A DNA stretch of 38,066 nt from Mesobacillus campisalis (lineage in GTDB: Bacteria > Bacillota > Bacilli > Bacillales > Cytobacillaceae), in assembly GCF_000986785.1 (NCBI RefSeq), contig NZ_LAYY01000034.1, forward strand, positions 1 to 38,066, read 5' to 3'. Of the stretch, positions 1 to 8,929 are shown one piece after another. Below the pieces are notes generated by a model. That model was given only the letters and a program-made list of their open reading frames with translations. It searched no databases and was not told where the DNA came from. The position numbers and the translations under genes were made by a program. Positions within the stretch are counted from its first letter, which is position 1. Every line of letters starts with the position of its first letter.

Positions 1-1
1 T

Positions 2-29
2 AAACACTTCCTCAAGGAAGTGTTTTTTT
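2..29 (+). terminator. Rho-independent terminator of an upstream gene
   Basis: A 10-bp perfect stem (AAACACTTCC with GGAAGTGTTT), a TCAA loop and a run of T follow directly. The gene it ends lies before the window. It isolates the sugar-transport operon that follows. Confidence 0.85.
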
Positions 30-57
30 ATTTCAATTATTTTTATTACAAAAACTA

Positions 58-87
58 TTGATAAATTATATATTTTTATGTAATAAT
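58..87 (+). promoter_or_regulatory. Predicted sigma-A promoter of the sugar ABC operon
   Basis: TTGATA at 58-63 acts as -35 and AATAAT at 82-87 as -10, 18 bp apart. A TG at 79-80 makes it an extended -10. The start would fall near 94, just before the cre-like palindrome. Prediction from sequence only. Confidence 0.6.
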
Positions 88-101
88 AGCTTTAAAGTTA
101 A

Positions 102-114
102 TGAAAGCGTTTCA
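102..114 (+). promoter_or_regulatory. cre-like / LacI-type operator
   Basis: TGAAAGCGTTTCA is a palindrome with 5-bp arms (TGAAA/TTTCA) around GCG. It resembles a CcpA cre site but is one base shorter than the 14-bp cre core. It sits just downstream of the predicted transcription start, where bound CcpA or a LacI-family repressor would block transcription. That fits carbon catabolite control of a sugar importer. Confidence 0.6.
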
Positions 115-184
115 CAATGCTTTTTCATTATTCGTTATTTCACTCATGAAGATGCCTTATTAATAGTAAAAGGAGGAAATATTT

Positions 185-1456
185 ATGAAGAGAAAATGGC
201 TGGGAGCTTTCATGGCTGCAGCACTGACAGCTGGAACGTTAGCAGGATGCAGCGGCGGGGAATCCACTTCCAAAGAGGGCGGAAGCGGAGGCCAAGGCAC
301 TGAAGGCCACATCACTTTCTGGGCTCCGTTCTCAGGCCCGGACGGCCCCCGCATGAAGGAAATCGTCGACAGCTATAACCAGTCACAGGAGGAGTACAGT
401 GTCGACTTTCAGATTGTACCGCAATCAGAGTATTACAAAACAGTTGACCTTGGTTTCTCAGGACAAAAAAATAATGCCGATTTGCTGATTATGCATGGGG
501 ACCAAATCCCAACCTATGTGGATAAAAACCTGTTAAAAGATGTGACTGAAATAACGGCAGAGGCAGAAATCACCCGGGAAGACTATTCGCAAACAGCCTG
601 GGAAGGCGGACAAATTAACGGGAAACAATATGGAATTCCCTTGGATATTCACCCATTGATGTTCTACTGGAACAAGGACATGTTCAAGGCGGCGGGCCTT
701 GACCCTGAAAAGCCGCCGGTCAACAGGGAAGAATTCGTCCAGATGGCTAAACAATTGACCAATGCGTCCAGTGGCCAATATGGATTTGTGGTTCCTACCC
801 TGTGGCCGCAGCAATTCATATTCCCAACCGTAGTAGCGCAGAACGGCGGCGAATTAATCAAGGATGGGAAAGTCAATTACAACAGCCCTGAAGCGGTCGA
901 AGCCTTAAGCTTCCTGAGAGGGCTTGTAGCAGAAGAAAAGGTTTCACCGGAAAATGTCCAGCAGGATGGGGAAGTTACGCTATTTCTGCAAGGCAAAAAC
1001 GCCATGCACCTAAATGGACCATGGATGATGGAACAGTGGGAGACAGCAAAGCTGAACTATGGCGTTGCCCCTGTTCCGCAGCTGGGAACGGAGCAGCAGG
1101 CCGTATTTGGGAACTCCCATAATTTTGTTATCCCGGCTTCCTTGGAGGATGAAAAGAAAATAGCAGCAGCACAGGATTTCCTTAAATATGTCGCTGGAAA
1201 CGCCATGGAGTGGGCAAAATCCGGAATGGCACCAGCATCGAAAGCCGTGTATGAGAGCGAAGAGTTCAACGAAATGAAGCAGCAGCCTCAGGTCGCCAAG
1301 CAGTTTGAATATGCTGTGTTCTCTCCGCGAATTTCAAATTGGGGGCAAGTATCAGAACCATTATGGTCGGAAGTGAACCTTGCGCTGCTCGGCCAAAAAG
1401 ATCCTCAAAAAGCGCTTGATGATGCAGTGAAAAAAGCAGAGCAAAGAATGGAATAA
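185..1456 (+). CDS. Sugar ABC transporter substrate-binding lipoprotein
   Basis: A 423-residue extracellular solute-binding protein of the family-1 (MalE-like) carbohydrate type. The N-terminus is a lipoprotein signal: Met-Lys-Arg-Lys, a hydrophobic stretch and the lipobox LAGC, with Cys22 as the lipidated residue, then a Gly/Ser-rich tether. The mature part starts ITFWAPFSG, typical of sugar-binding family-1 proteins, and has a conserved NGPW loop. Two permease genes follow, so it delivers the sugar to that channel at the outer membrane face. AGGAGG precedes the ATG. A hairpin after the gene may raise its level over the permeases. The ligand cannot be read from sequence; the linked GH2 enzyme suggests a glycoside or uronide. 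Confidence 0.9.
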   Translation: MKRKWLGAFMAAALTAGTLAGCSGGESTSKEGGSGGQGTEGHITFWAPFSGPDGPRMKEIVDSYNQSQEEYSVDFQIVPQSEYYKTVDLGFSGQKNNADLLIMHGDQIPTYVDKNLLKDVTEITAEAEITREDYSQTAWEGGQINGKQYGIPLDIHPLMFYWNKDMFKAAGLDPEKPPVNREEFVQMAKQLTNASSGQYGFVVPTLWPQQFIFPTVVAQNGGELIKDGKVNYNSPEAVEALSFLRGLVAEEKVSPENVQQDGEVTLFLQGKNAMHLNGPWMMEQWETAKLNYGVAPVPQLGTEQQAVFGNSHNFVIPASLEDEKKIAAAQDFLKYVAGNAMEWAKSGMAPASKAVYESEEFNEMKQQPQVAKQFEYAVFSPRISNWGQVSEPLWSEVNLALLGQKDPQKALDDAVKKAEQRME

Positions 1457-1461
1457 AAGAC

Positions 1462-1512
1462 GGGGGAGTCAGGAGCGGAGAAATTTGCCGGCCTGCCTGC
1501 CCCTTATTTTTT
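1462..1512 (+). terminator. Weak intra-operon hairpin, possible partial terminator
   Basis: GGGG-AGT-CAGG can pair with CCTG-CCTG-CCCC (to 1503), followed by TTATTTTTT. The stem is interrupted, so it would be leaky or act as a 3' mRNA stabiliser. This is common between a binding protein, needed in excess, and its permeases. Confidence 0.45.
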
Positions 1513-1572
1513 CAAAATGGAATGATTCTTTGGGGAACTGTACGTATTCCTCTAAAAAGGACGGAGAGGAAA

Positions 1573-2463
1573 ATGAAAAAAAGAAATTGGAAATCAGCGT
1601 TTACATCAAGTTTATTTGTTTTGCCATACTTATTCTTCTTCACCATTTTCTTGCTGATACCGATTATTTATGGAATCTGGATCAGTATGCATAACTGGGA
1701 CCTGCTGTCACCGGAACATGAATTTGTCGGTTTAGGAAACTATCAAAAAATCTTCAATCCTGACTCTTACTTGAACGGCCTCTTTTTTGACGGATTGCTG
1801 AATACATTCCAATTTGTCATTTACAGTGTTCCCATATTAGTGGTGGTAGGCCTGGCACTTGCCTTGTTGGTGAACAGCCTGCCTGATAGATTCAAAGGCT
1901 TTTTCCGGACCACCTATTTTCTATCATACTCTGTATCTGTTTCAGTCGTAGCGATTATCTGGCTGTGGGTTTTGGATACAAACAGCGGCTTGATTAACCA
2001 GTACTTAATGAAGCTTGGGCTGCAGGGAATTCCTTGGCTGACCAATATGCCATGGGCTTGGGTTTCGCTTGTGATAGCAACCGTTTGGTGGACGATCGGT
2101 TTTAATATGGTGATTTTAATCAATGCATTAAACGATGTATCAGAAGAGTTATATGAAGCAAGTGCACTTGATGGGGCCAATCGCTGGCAGCGTCTGATCC
2201 ACGTCACCCTGCCAAGCATCCGCCCGGTGATGCTCTTCGTGCTGATTACCTCCACGATTGCTTCGTTTAACGTATACGGACAGCCATACTTGATGACAAG
2301 AGGGGGCCCTGGCGATTCTACGAAGGTGCTCTTGATGAACATAGTAGATGAGGCGTTTGAACAGAGACAGCTCGGTACATCTGCCGCTATGTCGCTTTTG
2401 ATGGCCTTGATTATGATCATCATCTCGGTTGTGCAGTTTAAATTAACGAAAGAGAAGGAGTAG
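1573..2463 (+). CDS. Sugar ABC transporter permease (MalF/UgpA-like)
   Basis: An inner-membrane permease of 296 residues with about six transmembrane helices. The first starts near residue 10 (LFVLPYLFFFTIFLLIP). The EAA loop, which docks the ATPase, is visible as ELYEASALDGANRWQRLIHV with the usual Gly at its centre. I chose the ATG at 1573 because a GGAGAGGAAA ribosome site precedes it; an in-frame ATG at 1522 has none and would add 17 polar residues. It pairs with the next gene to form the channel. No ATPase gene is nearby, so a shared MsmX-type ATPase elsewhere probably energises it, as is usual in Bacillus. Confidence 0.9.
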   Translation: MKKRNWKSAFTSSLFVLPYLFFFTIFLLIPIIYGIWISMHNWDLLSPEHEFVGLGNYQKIFNPDSYLNGLFFDGLLNTFQFVIYSVPILVVVGLALALLVNSLPDRFKGFFRTTYFLSYSVSVSVVAIIWLWVLDTNSGLINQYLMKLGLQGIPWLTNMPWAWVSLVIATVWWTIGFNMVILINALNDVSEELYEASALDGANRWQRLIHVTLPSIRPVMLFVLITSTIASFNVYGQPYLMTRGGPGDSTKVLLMNIVDEAFEQRQLGTSAAMSLLMALIMIIISVVQFKLTKEKE

Positions 2464-2470
2464 ATGTAGC

Positions 2471-3292
2471 ATGGACAGCAAAGCAGGGAAGCTCTTCCGG
2501 ATCGCTTTAGCCTCTATTATTGCCTTGTTATTTTTAGTGCCGCTGTTTTGGATGCTGGCCACTTCCTTTAAAAATGACTTTGAAGCCATAACGAGCGGAA
2601 TCCAATGGCTGCCGCAGGAATTCACGTTCGAAAACTATCTTTATAGTTTGGCAGATGTACCTGTTCTTCGCTGGATGTCCAACTCGCTGTTTGTGGGCAT
2701 AACTGGTACATTGCTTGTTGTCGTCGTAGATACACTGGCAGCCTACGGACTTGCTCGCCTGGATGTGCCGTTTAAAAAGGTGCTAATCAGCATGTTTATA
2801 GGTTCATTGATGATTCCATGGGTGATTACGTTCCTGCCTTTATATATGGAGTTCAATCAATTTGGATTGCTTGATACATATGCGGTGCTGATTTTGCCAT
2901 ATACAGCGAACGCATTTGGCGTCTTCCTGCTTTACCAATACTTCAGAGGGTTTCCAAAATCTTTGGAAGAGGCTGCCCATTTGGATGGGGCGAACAAATG
3001 GCAAGTGTTTACCAAAGTGGTACTACCATCTGCAAAACCGACCATTTGGACTTTGGCGATTTTTACGTTCATGGGAATCTACAATGACTTCCTATGGCCT
3101 CTAGTCACAACAACTTCGCCGGAAATGCGAACGATTACCACAGGGATAGCGGTCATGCAGCAGGGAAGCTTTGTCTCTTCTCCAGGGAAGCTGATGGCGT
3201 TAACATCGATTGCCACGATTCCGGCTGTTCTTCTCTTTATTATCGGCCAGCGTTCGTTCATTAAAGGGGTAACGCAAACAGGAATTAAATAA
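2471..3292 (+). CDS. Sugar ABC transporter permease (MalG/UgpE-like)
   Basis: A 273-residue second permease half of the carbohydrate uptake family CUT1, with about six membrane helices. The ATPase-docking EAA loop reads SLEEAAHLDGANKWQVFTKV. It starts 8 bp after the stop of the first permease, with GAGAAGGAG upstream, so the two are translated together and should form a heterodimer. It lies in the same transcript as the binding protein and the GH2 glycosidase. Substrate not determined. Confidence 0.9.
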   Translation: MDSKAGKLFRIALASIIALLFLVPLFWMLATSFKNDFEAITSGIQWLPQEFTFENYLYSLADVPVLRWMSNSLFVGITGTLLVVVVDTLAAYGLARLDVPFKKVLISMFIGSLMIPWVITFLPLYMEFNQFGLLDTYAVLILPYTANAFGVFLLYQYFRGFPKSLEEAAHLDGANKWQVFTKVVLPSAKPTIWTLAIFTFMGIYNDFLWPLVTTTSPEMRTITTGIAVMQQGSFVSSPGKLMALTSIATIPAVLLFIIGQRSFIKGVTQTGIK

Positions 3293-3328
3293 GAATTTGA
3301 GAATTTGAATTAGAGGGCGGGGATTTCA

Positions 3329-5131
3329 GTGAATACACCAAGAAACGAATATCCAAGACCGCAGCTGGTGCGGAAGGATTGGGTCAATTTAAACGGGGAA
3401 TGGGATTTTTCCTTTGATGATAAAAAGAAAGGGAAAAAGGAAAAATGGTTCAGCCAGTTTCCTGAACCTGTGAAGAAAATCAATGTTCCCTTTGCTTATC
3501 AAACGGAGCTAAGCGGGATTAATGATCAAAGCTTCCATGATATGGTATGGTACCGCCGGGAGTTCGAGGTGCCTGGGAGCTGGAATGAGAAGCGTACGAT
3601 TCTCCATTTCGGTGCTGTTGATTACCGCGCCTGGGTTTATGTCAATGGGCATCTGGCAGGATTTCATGAAGGCGGACATGTTTCATTCACCTTTGATATT
3701 ACCGATTACTTGACAGGAGACACCGAATCCCTTGTCGTAAGGGTCGAGGATCCATCAACGGATGAAACGATTCCGCGGGGGAAACAATTCTGGGTCCAAA
3801 AGTCCGATTCCATCTGGTATACGAGAACAACAGGCATTTGGCAGACCGTCTGGCTGGAGGCAGTAAATCCTGTCCATTTTTCCAAAGTCCGGTTTACTCC
3901 CAATGTGGATCAGGGCGAAATAGGCATCGACTTTGAAGTTGCTGGTGAATATGAGGGAAAAAGAGCTGGAATCGAGATCCGGTTTAAAGACGAACTGGTC
4001 GCAAGGGACTCGATTGAAGTGCTGGAGCCATTCAATAAACGATCCATCAATTTGTATAACCGGAAAATCTTCAGAACCGGCTTCCACCATGATGGCTGGA
4101 ATTGGACCCCAGAGAATCCTAACCTGTTTGATGTAAAGCTGGTTCTAAATGACGATACGGCCATTCTTGATGAAATTGATTCCTACTTTGGGATGCGGAA
4201 AATCCACCGGGAAAACGGAATGGTTTATTTAAATAACAAGCCTTATTATCAAAAGCTCGTCCTGGACCAGGGGTATTGGCCGCAGGGGTTATTGACAGCC
4301 CCCACAGACGAGGACCTAAAGAAGGATATTGAACTATCGAAAAAGATGGGCTTCAATGGCTGCCGCAAGCATCAAAAAGTTGAAGATCCCCGTTTCCTAT
4401 ATTGGGCGGACCGGCTTGGCTTCCTCGTATGGGGAGAGTGCGCCGCTTCTGCTTCCTATAGTGAGGATGCGGCTGCAAGGCTGATGCGCGAATGGATTGA
4501 AATTATCGAACGTGATTACAATCATCCATCCATCGTTGCCTGGGTCCCATTGAATGAGAGCTGGGGAATCCCCGGGGTACGTGCCAATAAACAGGAACAG
4601 CACCATTCATTGGCGATGTACCACTTGGTTCATTCGCTCGATCCTACCCGCCTTGTCATCTCCAATGATGGCTGGGAACTGACAAAGTCGGATATTTGTG
4701 CCATCCATAATTATAGTCATGGAAACAAGGATGAAACAGCCAAATATGAGGAGTTTAAAGAATCTCTGGCTACTAAGGAGAGCCTTCTTGCTTCCCAGCC
4801 TGCAAGGCGTAAAATTTATGCAAATGGCTTTGAACACCAGGGAGAGCCGATCCTATTGACCGAGTTTGGAGGTATTGGCTTTAAAATTGGGGAAGATGCC
4901 GGCTGGGGTTATACCTCTGTAAGTGAAGTCGACGAGTTCATCGATGATTACAAACGGATCATGGAAGCAGTATACAGCTCTAAAGCTCTTCATGGATTCT
5001 GCTATACTCAATTGACCGATGTGGAGCAGGAAATCAACGGCTTGTTAACCTATAACCGTGAACCGAAATGCGACTTAGACGTAATCAAGCAAATCAATGA
5101 TATGTGGCACTCGGAAATCGTAAAGGGTTAA
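3329..5131 (+). CDS. Glycoside hydrolase family 2 (beta-galactosidase/beta-glucuronidase type)
   Basis: A 600-residue cytoplasmic GH2 enzyme. In order: an N-terminal jelly-roll sugar-binding domain (about 1-185, with LNGEWDFSFD and WYRREFEVP), an immunoglobulin-like domain (about 185-290) and a TIM barrel. The acid/base is Glu410 in NESWG and the nucleophile is Glu512 in TEFGG. The start is GTG with GGGCGGGG upstream. There is no signal peptide, so it acts on sugars brought in by the adjacent ABC importer. It is shorter than LacZ and closer in size to beta-glucuronidases. Exact specificity (galactoside, glucuronide, arabinoside) is not readable. Confidence 0.88.
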   Translation: MNTPRNEYPRPQLVRKDWVNLNGEWDFSFDDKKKGKKEKWFSQFPEPVKKINVPFAYQTELSGINDQSFHDMVWYRREFEVPGSWNEKRTILHFGAVDYRAWVYVNGHLAGFHEGGHVSFTFDITDYLTGDTESLVVRVEDPSTDETIPRGKQFWVQKSDSIWYTRTTGIWQTVWLEAVNPVHFSKVRFTPNVDQGEIGIDFEVAGEYEGKRAGIEIRFKDELVARDSIEVLEPFNKRSINLYNRKIFRTGFHHDGWNWTPENPNLFDVKLVLNDDTAILDEIDSYFGMRKIHRENGMVYLNNKPYYQKLVLDQGYWPQGLLTAPTDEDLKKDIELSKKMGFNGCRKHQKVEDPRFLYWADRLGFLVWGECAASASYSEDAAARLMREWIEIIERDYNHPSIVAWVPLNESWGIPGVRANKQEQHHSLAMYHLVHSLDPTRLVISNDGWELTKSDICAIHNYSHGNKDETAKYEEFKESLATKESLLASQPARRKIYANGFEHQGEPILLTEFGGIGFKIGEDAGWGYTSVSEVDEFIDDYKRIMEAVYSSKALHGFCYTQLTDVEQEINGLLTYNREPKCDLDVIKQINDMWHSEIVKG

Positions 5132-5519
5132 ACATGGTGCTGCCAGCAAAAGAGAAAGGGAACATTGTATTTCTATCTTTTCATTCTTTGTTAACAGTTT
5201 GTTCATAATTTCAAGTTAAAATAAGAAATGAAAAGGTTACCTCCCTTTTCCCCCCTTTAATTAAGGCACTTTCCTAAAAAAGGAAAGTGCCTTTGCTGTT
5301 TTATTTATATAATAGCTAATGCGGTTCATTAAATATATTTCCTGATGTATATAGAGCGGGTTGTTCGGATTAATGAAAGCTGGAGCGCCATCATAAGATT
5401 CTTTCCGGGGAGTGGTTTAACCGGTACAGCCCGAGGAGAAGTTCGTTTAGAAATAAATTCAAGTGGAATAGTTCAAAAGAAGATGATTTGTTTTGGCCAG
5501 TGACTCAGGAAAAGGAGTG
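5132..5519. other. Intergenic region, no gene seen
   Basis: This stretch holds the GH2 terminator (5263-5300) and then about 215 bp without a credible open frame. Short ATG frames, such as the one near 5374, stop within a few codons. The section 5340-5470 has mixed composition and could be a long 5' leader for the next gene, but I see no riboswitch or T-box signature that I can name. Confidence 0.5.
5263..5300 (+). terminator. Rho-independent terminator of the ABC/GH2 operon
   Basis: A 13-bp perfect stem, AAGGCACTTTCCT with AGGAAAGTGCCTT, an A5 loop and a T-rich tail. It closes the operon that begins with the lipoprotein gene. Confidence 0.85.
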
Positions 5520-7157
5520 ATGAAGGTGAAAGCAGCTCAACTATTGATCAAATGCCTTGAACAGGAGGGGGTAGAGTATATCTTTGGGGTTCCCGGGGAG
5601 GAAAACCTCGATATCATGGATGCCCTTCTGGACTCTGAAATTGAGTTTATTGTTACCAGACATGAGGCTAATGCCGCTTTTATGGCGGGGACTTACGGCC
5701 GGCTGACAGGGAAACCTGGCGTGTGCTTAGCGACGCTTGGGCCTGGTGCAACAAACCTGTTAACAGGAGTGGCCAACGCCAATATGGACCACAGTCCAAT
5801 TGTCGCAATCACCGGACAGGCGGGTTTGGACCGCCAGCATAAAATCTCTCACCAATACTATGACCTGGTTTCGGTCTACGAGCCGGTCACAAAATGGAAT
5901 ACACAAGTAAAAAAAGCGGAAATCATTCCCGAGGTGGTACGGAAAGCGTTTGAAGTTGCCAAAGGAGAAAAGCCGGGAGCTGCTCATATCGACCTTCCCG
6001 AGGATATTGCAGCGCAAGATGTGGACGCAACACCGATCGAGGTCAGGAAGCCGACTAAATTCGAGGCTGGCGAGCGCGTCATCAAGGAAGCAGCAACAAT
6101 GATTGAAAAGGCGAAACACCCGCTCATCCTTGCAGGTATGGGAGTGGAAAGGGGGCATGCAGAAGGAAGTCTCCGTAAGCTTGTTGAAAAGGTGGACATT
6201 CCTGTCGTTCATACCTTTATGGGCAAAGGCGCTATTTCGTGGAGAAATGACTTAAGTCTGTTGACGGCAGGGTTAAGCGGCAAGGATTATATCAGCTGTG
6301 GATTCGAGGAGGCCGACCTGATTATTGCTGTTGGGTTTGACATGGCCGAATACCCGCCTAAAAACTGGAATCCTGGGGGTCAGACTCCTGTTTTACATGT
6401 TGATACCAGGGAAGCAGAAACGGACGCCCATTATCCCGTTGAGCACAGTGTCATTGGCGACCTGGCAGAAAACCTGAAGCAATTGGAAAGTGCCATGTCT
6501 GCCGCCAAGCGGAATAATGACTGGGTTAGCCATGTAAGAGAACAGGCACTTCAGGAATCGGATGCTTTTTCCGGGGACGAAAGCTTCCCGGTAAAACCGC
6601 AGAAAATCATTTCCGACTTACGGTCCGTGATGAGGGAAGAGGACATCGTTATCTCCGATGTTGGCGCCCATAAAATGTGGATGGCTAGAATGTACCATGC
6701 ATATGAACCGAATACATGCCTGATCTCAAACGGACTCGCTTCGATGGGCATTGCGGTACCGGGGGCGATTGCTGCCAAGATGGTCCACCCAGAAAAAAAT
6801 GTTGTTGCCGTTTGTGGAGACGGAGCGTTTCAAATGTCGAGTGCCGACCTGGAAACGGCCGTGAGGTTAAAGCTTCCAATCGTCATCCTTTTATGGAGAG
6901 ATGAAGGATACGGCCTGATTGAATGGAAGCAGCTGAATGAATTCAAGCGAGCATCGAATGTCAAATTCGGCAATCCCGATTTTATCCAGCTGGCCAAGTC
7001 TTACGGATTTGAAGCAATTGGCATCAGGGAAGGCGGACAATTAAAAGACGCTTTACAGGAAGCGATTGACTTGAACAAGCCTGTCTTGATTGACTGTCCA
7101 GTAGACTATAGTGAAAACACAAAACTGACCGAAAGACTTGGGAAACTGCTCTGTTAA
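5520..7157 (+). CDS. AlsS-like thiamine-diphosphate enzyme (catabolic acetolactate synthase family)
   Basis: A 545-residue ThDP-dependent enzyme of the acetohydroxyacid synthase superfamily. The N-terminal ThDP-pyrimidine domain shows FGVPGEENLD and RHEANAAFMA, with the activating Glu49. A central domain follows, then the cofactor domain with the GDGAF motif and WRDEGYG where AlsS has WNDxxY. The C-terminus (CPVDYSEN) resembles Bacillus AlsS. No regulatory small subunit and no acetolactate decarboxylase are adjacent; an aldehyde dehydrogenase gene follows after 19 bp. AAAGGAG lies only 2 nt before ATG 5520, so GTG 5526 may be the real start. Acetolactate synthesis is the default call, but another carboligation or decarboxylation producing an aldehyde is possible. 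Confidence 0.75.
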   Translation: MKVKAAQLLIKCLEQEGVEYIFGVPGEENLDIMDALLDSEIEFIVTRHEANAAFMAGTYGRLTGKPGVCLATLGPGATNLLTGVANANMDHSPIVAITGQAGLDRQHKISHQYYDLVSVYEPVTKWNTQVKKAEIIPEVVRKAFEVAKGEKPGAAHIDLPEDIAAQDVDATPIEVRKPTKFEAGERVIKEAATMIEKAKHPLILAGMGVERGHAEGSLRKLVEKVDIPVVHTFMGKGAISWRNDLSLLTAGLSGKDYISCGFEEADLIIAVGFDMAEYPPKNWNPGGQTPVLHVDTREAETDAHYPVEHSVIGDLAENLKQLESAMSAAKRNNDWVSHVREQALQESDAFSGDESFPVKPQKIISDLRSVMREEDIVISDVGAHKMWMARMYHAYEPNTCLISNGLASMGIAVPGAIAAKMVHPEKNVVAVCGDGAFQMSSADLETAVRLKLPIVILLWRDEGYGLIEWKQLNEFKRASNVKFGNPDFIQLAKSYGFEAIGIREGGQLKDALQEAIDLNKPVLIDCPVDYSENTKLTERLGKLLC

Positions 7158-7176
7158 AACGAAAGGAGGAAGAACC

Positions 7177-8610
7177 ATGAGAATCGGTTCCATTATTAAT
7201 GGTGAGGAGAGAATTGAAGATCAAAGGGAAATGATGCTGGTTCGAAATCCTTATAACGGCGAGACTGTAGCCGAAATGGCCCTTTCGGACAGAAAGGATA
7301 TGCAAGAAGCCATCGGGAACAGCTTGGAGATCTTCGAAACAACGATGAAAAAGATGCCTGCCCATGAAAGAGGCAAGATACTTTTAAAAGCGGCCCGAAT
7401 CCTTGAGGAAAAGGCGGAGGAGTTTGCAGAAGTCATTGTCGCAGAAGCAGGCAAGCCAATCAAGTATAGCCGGGGCGAAATTCAACGATCCATTCAAATT
7501 CTCCATTTTTCAAGTGAATTATCTAAGCATATGACGGGAGAAGTTTTGCCGATGGATGCGGCTTTACGCGGGGAAAACAGAATGGGTTTTGTCAAAAGGA
7601 TACCTGTTGGGGTGGTTGGAGCCATCACACCGTTTAATTTTCCTTTAAATTTATCGCTTCATAAAATTGCCCCAGCCATCGCAGCAGGAAATACTGTTAT
7701 TTATAAACCAGCTGAGAAAACCCCGTTGTCCGCCTACATGCTGGTAAAGCTTTTTCAGGAAGCGGGACTTCCGGATGGCGTTCTCAATCTTGTGCTTGGA
7801 AAAGGAGAAACCGCAGGAGATGCCCTCGTCAAGCATGAAGATGTTCCGAAAATTACGTTTACGGGCAGTCTGGCGGTCGGAAAAATCATTCGTAATGGCG
7901 CTGGGCTCAAAAAGGTCACCATGGAGCTTGGCTCCAATTCTCCTAATCTTGTTTTTGAAGATGCGGATCTGGACCAGGCAGTAGACAGCCTGATCACCGG
8001 AGCGTTTGCCTATTCCGGCCAGGTTTGTGTTTCGACTCAGAGAATCTATGTACAGGAAACCATTTATGATACGTTCCTGAAGAAATATATTGAAGCAGCA
8101 AACAAACTGAAAATTGGGGATCCCCGGGAGGAAGAAACCGACATTGGCCCGATGATTGACGAGGATGCGGCGAAAAGGGCCAAAGACTGGATTGAAGAAG
8201 CGAGGCAGCAGGGGGCGACCATCGAAACCGGCGGCGACCTCAGCGGGACGATCCTGTCTCCTGCCATTATTACCAATGTGAACAAGGACATGAAGGTGGT
8301 TAGAGATGAAGCCTTTGCTCCGCTTGTATCGGTGATTCCGTTCAAGCAGGAGGAAGAAGCGGTGGAAAACGCCAATGATTCCATCTTCGGCCTTCAGGCT
8401 GGACTCTTTACCAAGGATATTGACCGGGCATTCCGGGTAGCGGACGCATTGGAGTCAGGAGGTATCTGGATCAATGAATCGGCCACCTATAGGCAGGATA
8501 ACTACCCGTATGGAGGAGTCAAACAGAGTGGAATTGGCAGGGAAGGTGTCAAATATGCCATTGAAGAAATGACGGAAATGAAGTTTATCGGCCTTAAGTT
8601 TCAAGGATGA
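7177..8610 (+). CDS. NAD(P)+-dependent aldehyde dehydrogenase (GapN/lactaldehyde dehydrogenase-like)
   Basis: A 477-residue ALDH-superfamily enzyme oxidising an aldehyde to its acid. Visible motifs are TPFNFPLN near the coenzyme site, FTGSLAVG of the Rossmann fold, the general-base Glu in MELGSNSP and catalytic Cys284 in SGQVCVS. The C-terminal YPYGGVKQSGIGREG is typical of GapN, succinate-semialdehyde and lactaldehyde/sulfolactaldehyde subgroups. The start is the ATG at 7177 with AAAGGAGGA upstream; an earlier in-frame GTG-type start would overlap the previous gene. It is co-transcribed with the AlsS-like enzyme, so the two may act in series. The substrate is unknown. Confidence 0.82.
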   Translation: MRIGSIINGEERIEDQREMMLVRNPYNGETVAEMALSDRKDMQEAIGNSLEIFETTMKKMPAHERGKILLKAARILEEKAEEFAEVIVAEAGKPIKYSRGEIQRSIQILHFSSELSKHMTGEVLPMDAALRGENRMGFVKRIPVGVVGAITPFNFPLNLSLHKIAPAIAAGNTVIYKPAEKTPLSAYMLVKLFQEAGLPDGVLNLVLGKGETAGDALVKHEDVPKITFTGSLAVGKIIRNGAGLKKVTMELGSNSPNLVFEDADLDQAVDSLITGAFAYSGQVCVSTQRIYVQETIYDTFLKKYIEAANKLKIGDPREEETDIGPMIDEDAAKRAKDWIEEARQQGATIETGGDLSGTILSPAIITNVNKDMKVVRDEAFAPLVSVIPFKQEEEAVENANDSIFGLQAGLFTKDIDRAFRVADALESGGIWINESATYRQDNYPYGGVKQSGIGREGVKYAIEEMTEMKFIGLKFQG

Positions 8611-8662
8611 GATTGGTTGCGCCATTTTATAAGGAAAATACTTTTTGGATATTTATCGAAAG

Positions 8663-8690
8663 AAGGCTGCCATCCTGGGCAGCCTTTCTA
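8663..8690 (+). terminator. Rho-independent terminator of the AlsS/ALDH operon
   Basis: AAGGCTGCC pairs with GGCAGCCTT around a short loop, then T residues. It lies 52 bp after the dehydrogenase stop. Read in reverse, it also follows the stop of the minus-strand miniprotein gene. Confidence 0.8.
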
Positions 8691-8770
8691 ATTATTCGCT
8701 ATGTTACGCAGTTCCTGGCCCGGTCTCTTGCAGCAGAGCTGTTGGTGGAAATATAATAGCTTAAATGGGT

Positions 8771-8923
8771 CTAAGCGCAATTATCAGGATCTTTTTCTGG
8801 CTGAGGATCAACCCGGTATGCATCATCGCTGTCGACCGCCCCTTTTATTGTCAGTAAGAAGAAGTAAACCATTGCAAAGAAGAGAATGGAAAATCCTGTA
8901 ATAGTTGCCCAAAGTCCAAACAT
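8771..8923 (-). CDS. Small single-span membrane protein, 50 residues, unknown
   Basis: A short minus-strand gene starting MFGLWATITGFSILFFAMVY. Residues about 4-26 form one membrane helix; the C-terminal 24 residues are acidic and polar (two DP pairs, ending NCA). AAGGAGGGG lies 8 nt before the ATG, a nearly ideal ribosome site, and supports a real gene. That site sits in one arm of a 10-bp perfect hairpin (8930-8962). It lies between an aldehyde dehydrogenase gene and an acetate-transporter gene transcribed the other way. I do not recognise the family. Its size and layout resemble small subunits of membrane transporters or regulatory miniproteins, but that is only an analogy. Confidence 0.7.
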   Translation of the reverse strand: MFGLWATITGFSILFFAMVYFFLLTIKGAVDSDDAYRVDPQPEKDPDNCA

Positions 8924-8929
8924 ATGAAA

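Noticed and set aside
5340-5500. Riboswitch or T-box before the AlsS-like gene
   Set aside because: The leader is long enough, but I found no T-box sequence, no anticodon-like arrangement and no terminator stem near the start codon.
5493-5519. Upstream in-frame start for the AlsS-like gene
   Set aside because: It has no ribosome site and adds nine residues absent from the family N-terminus; AAAGGAG lies downstream of it.
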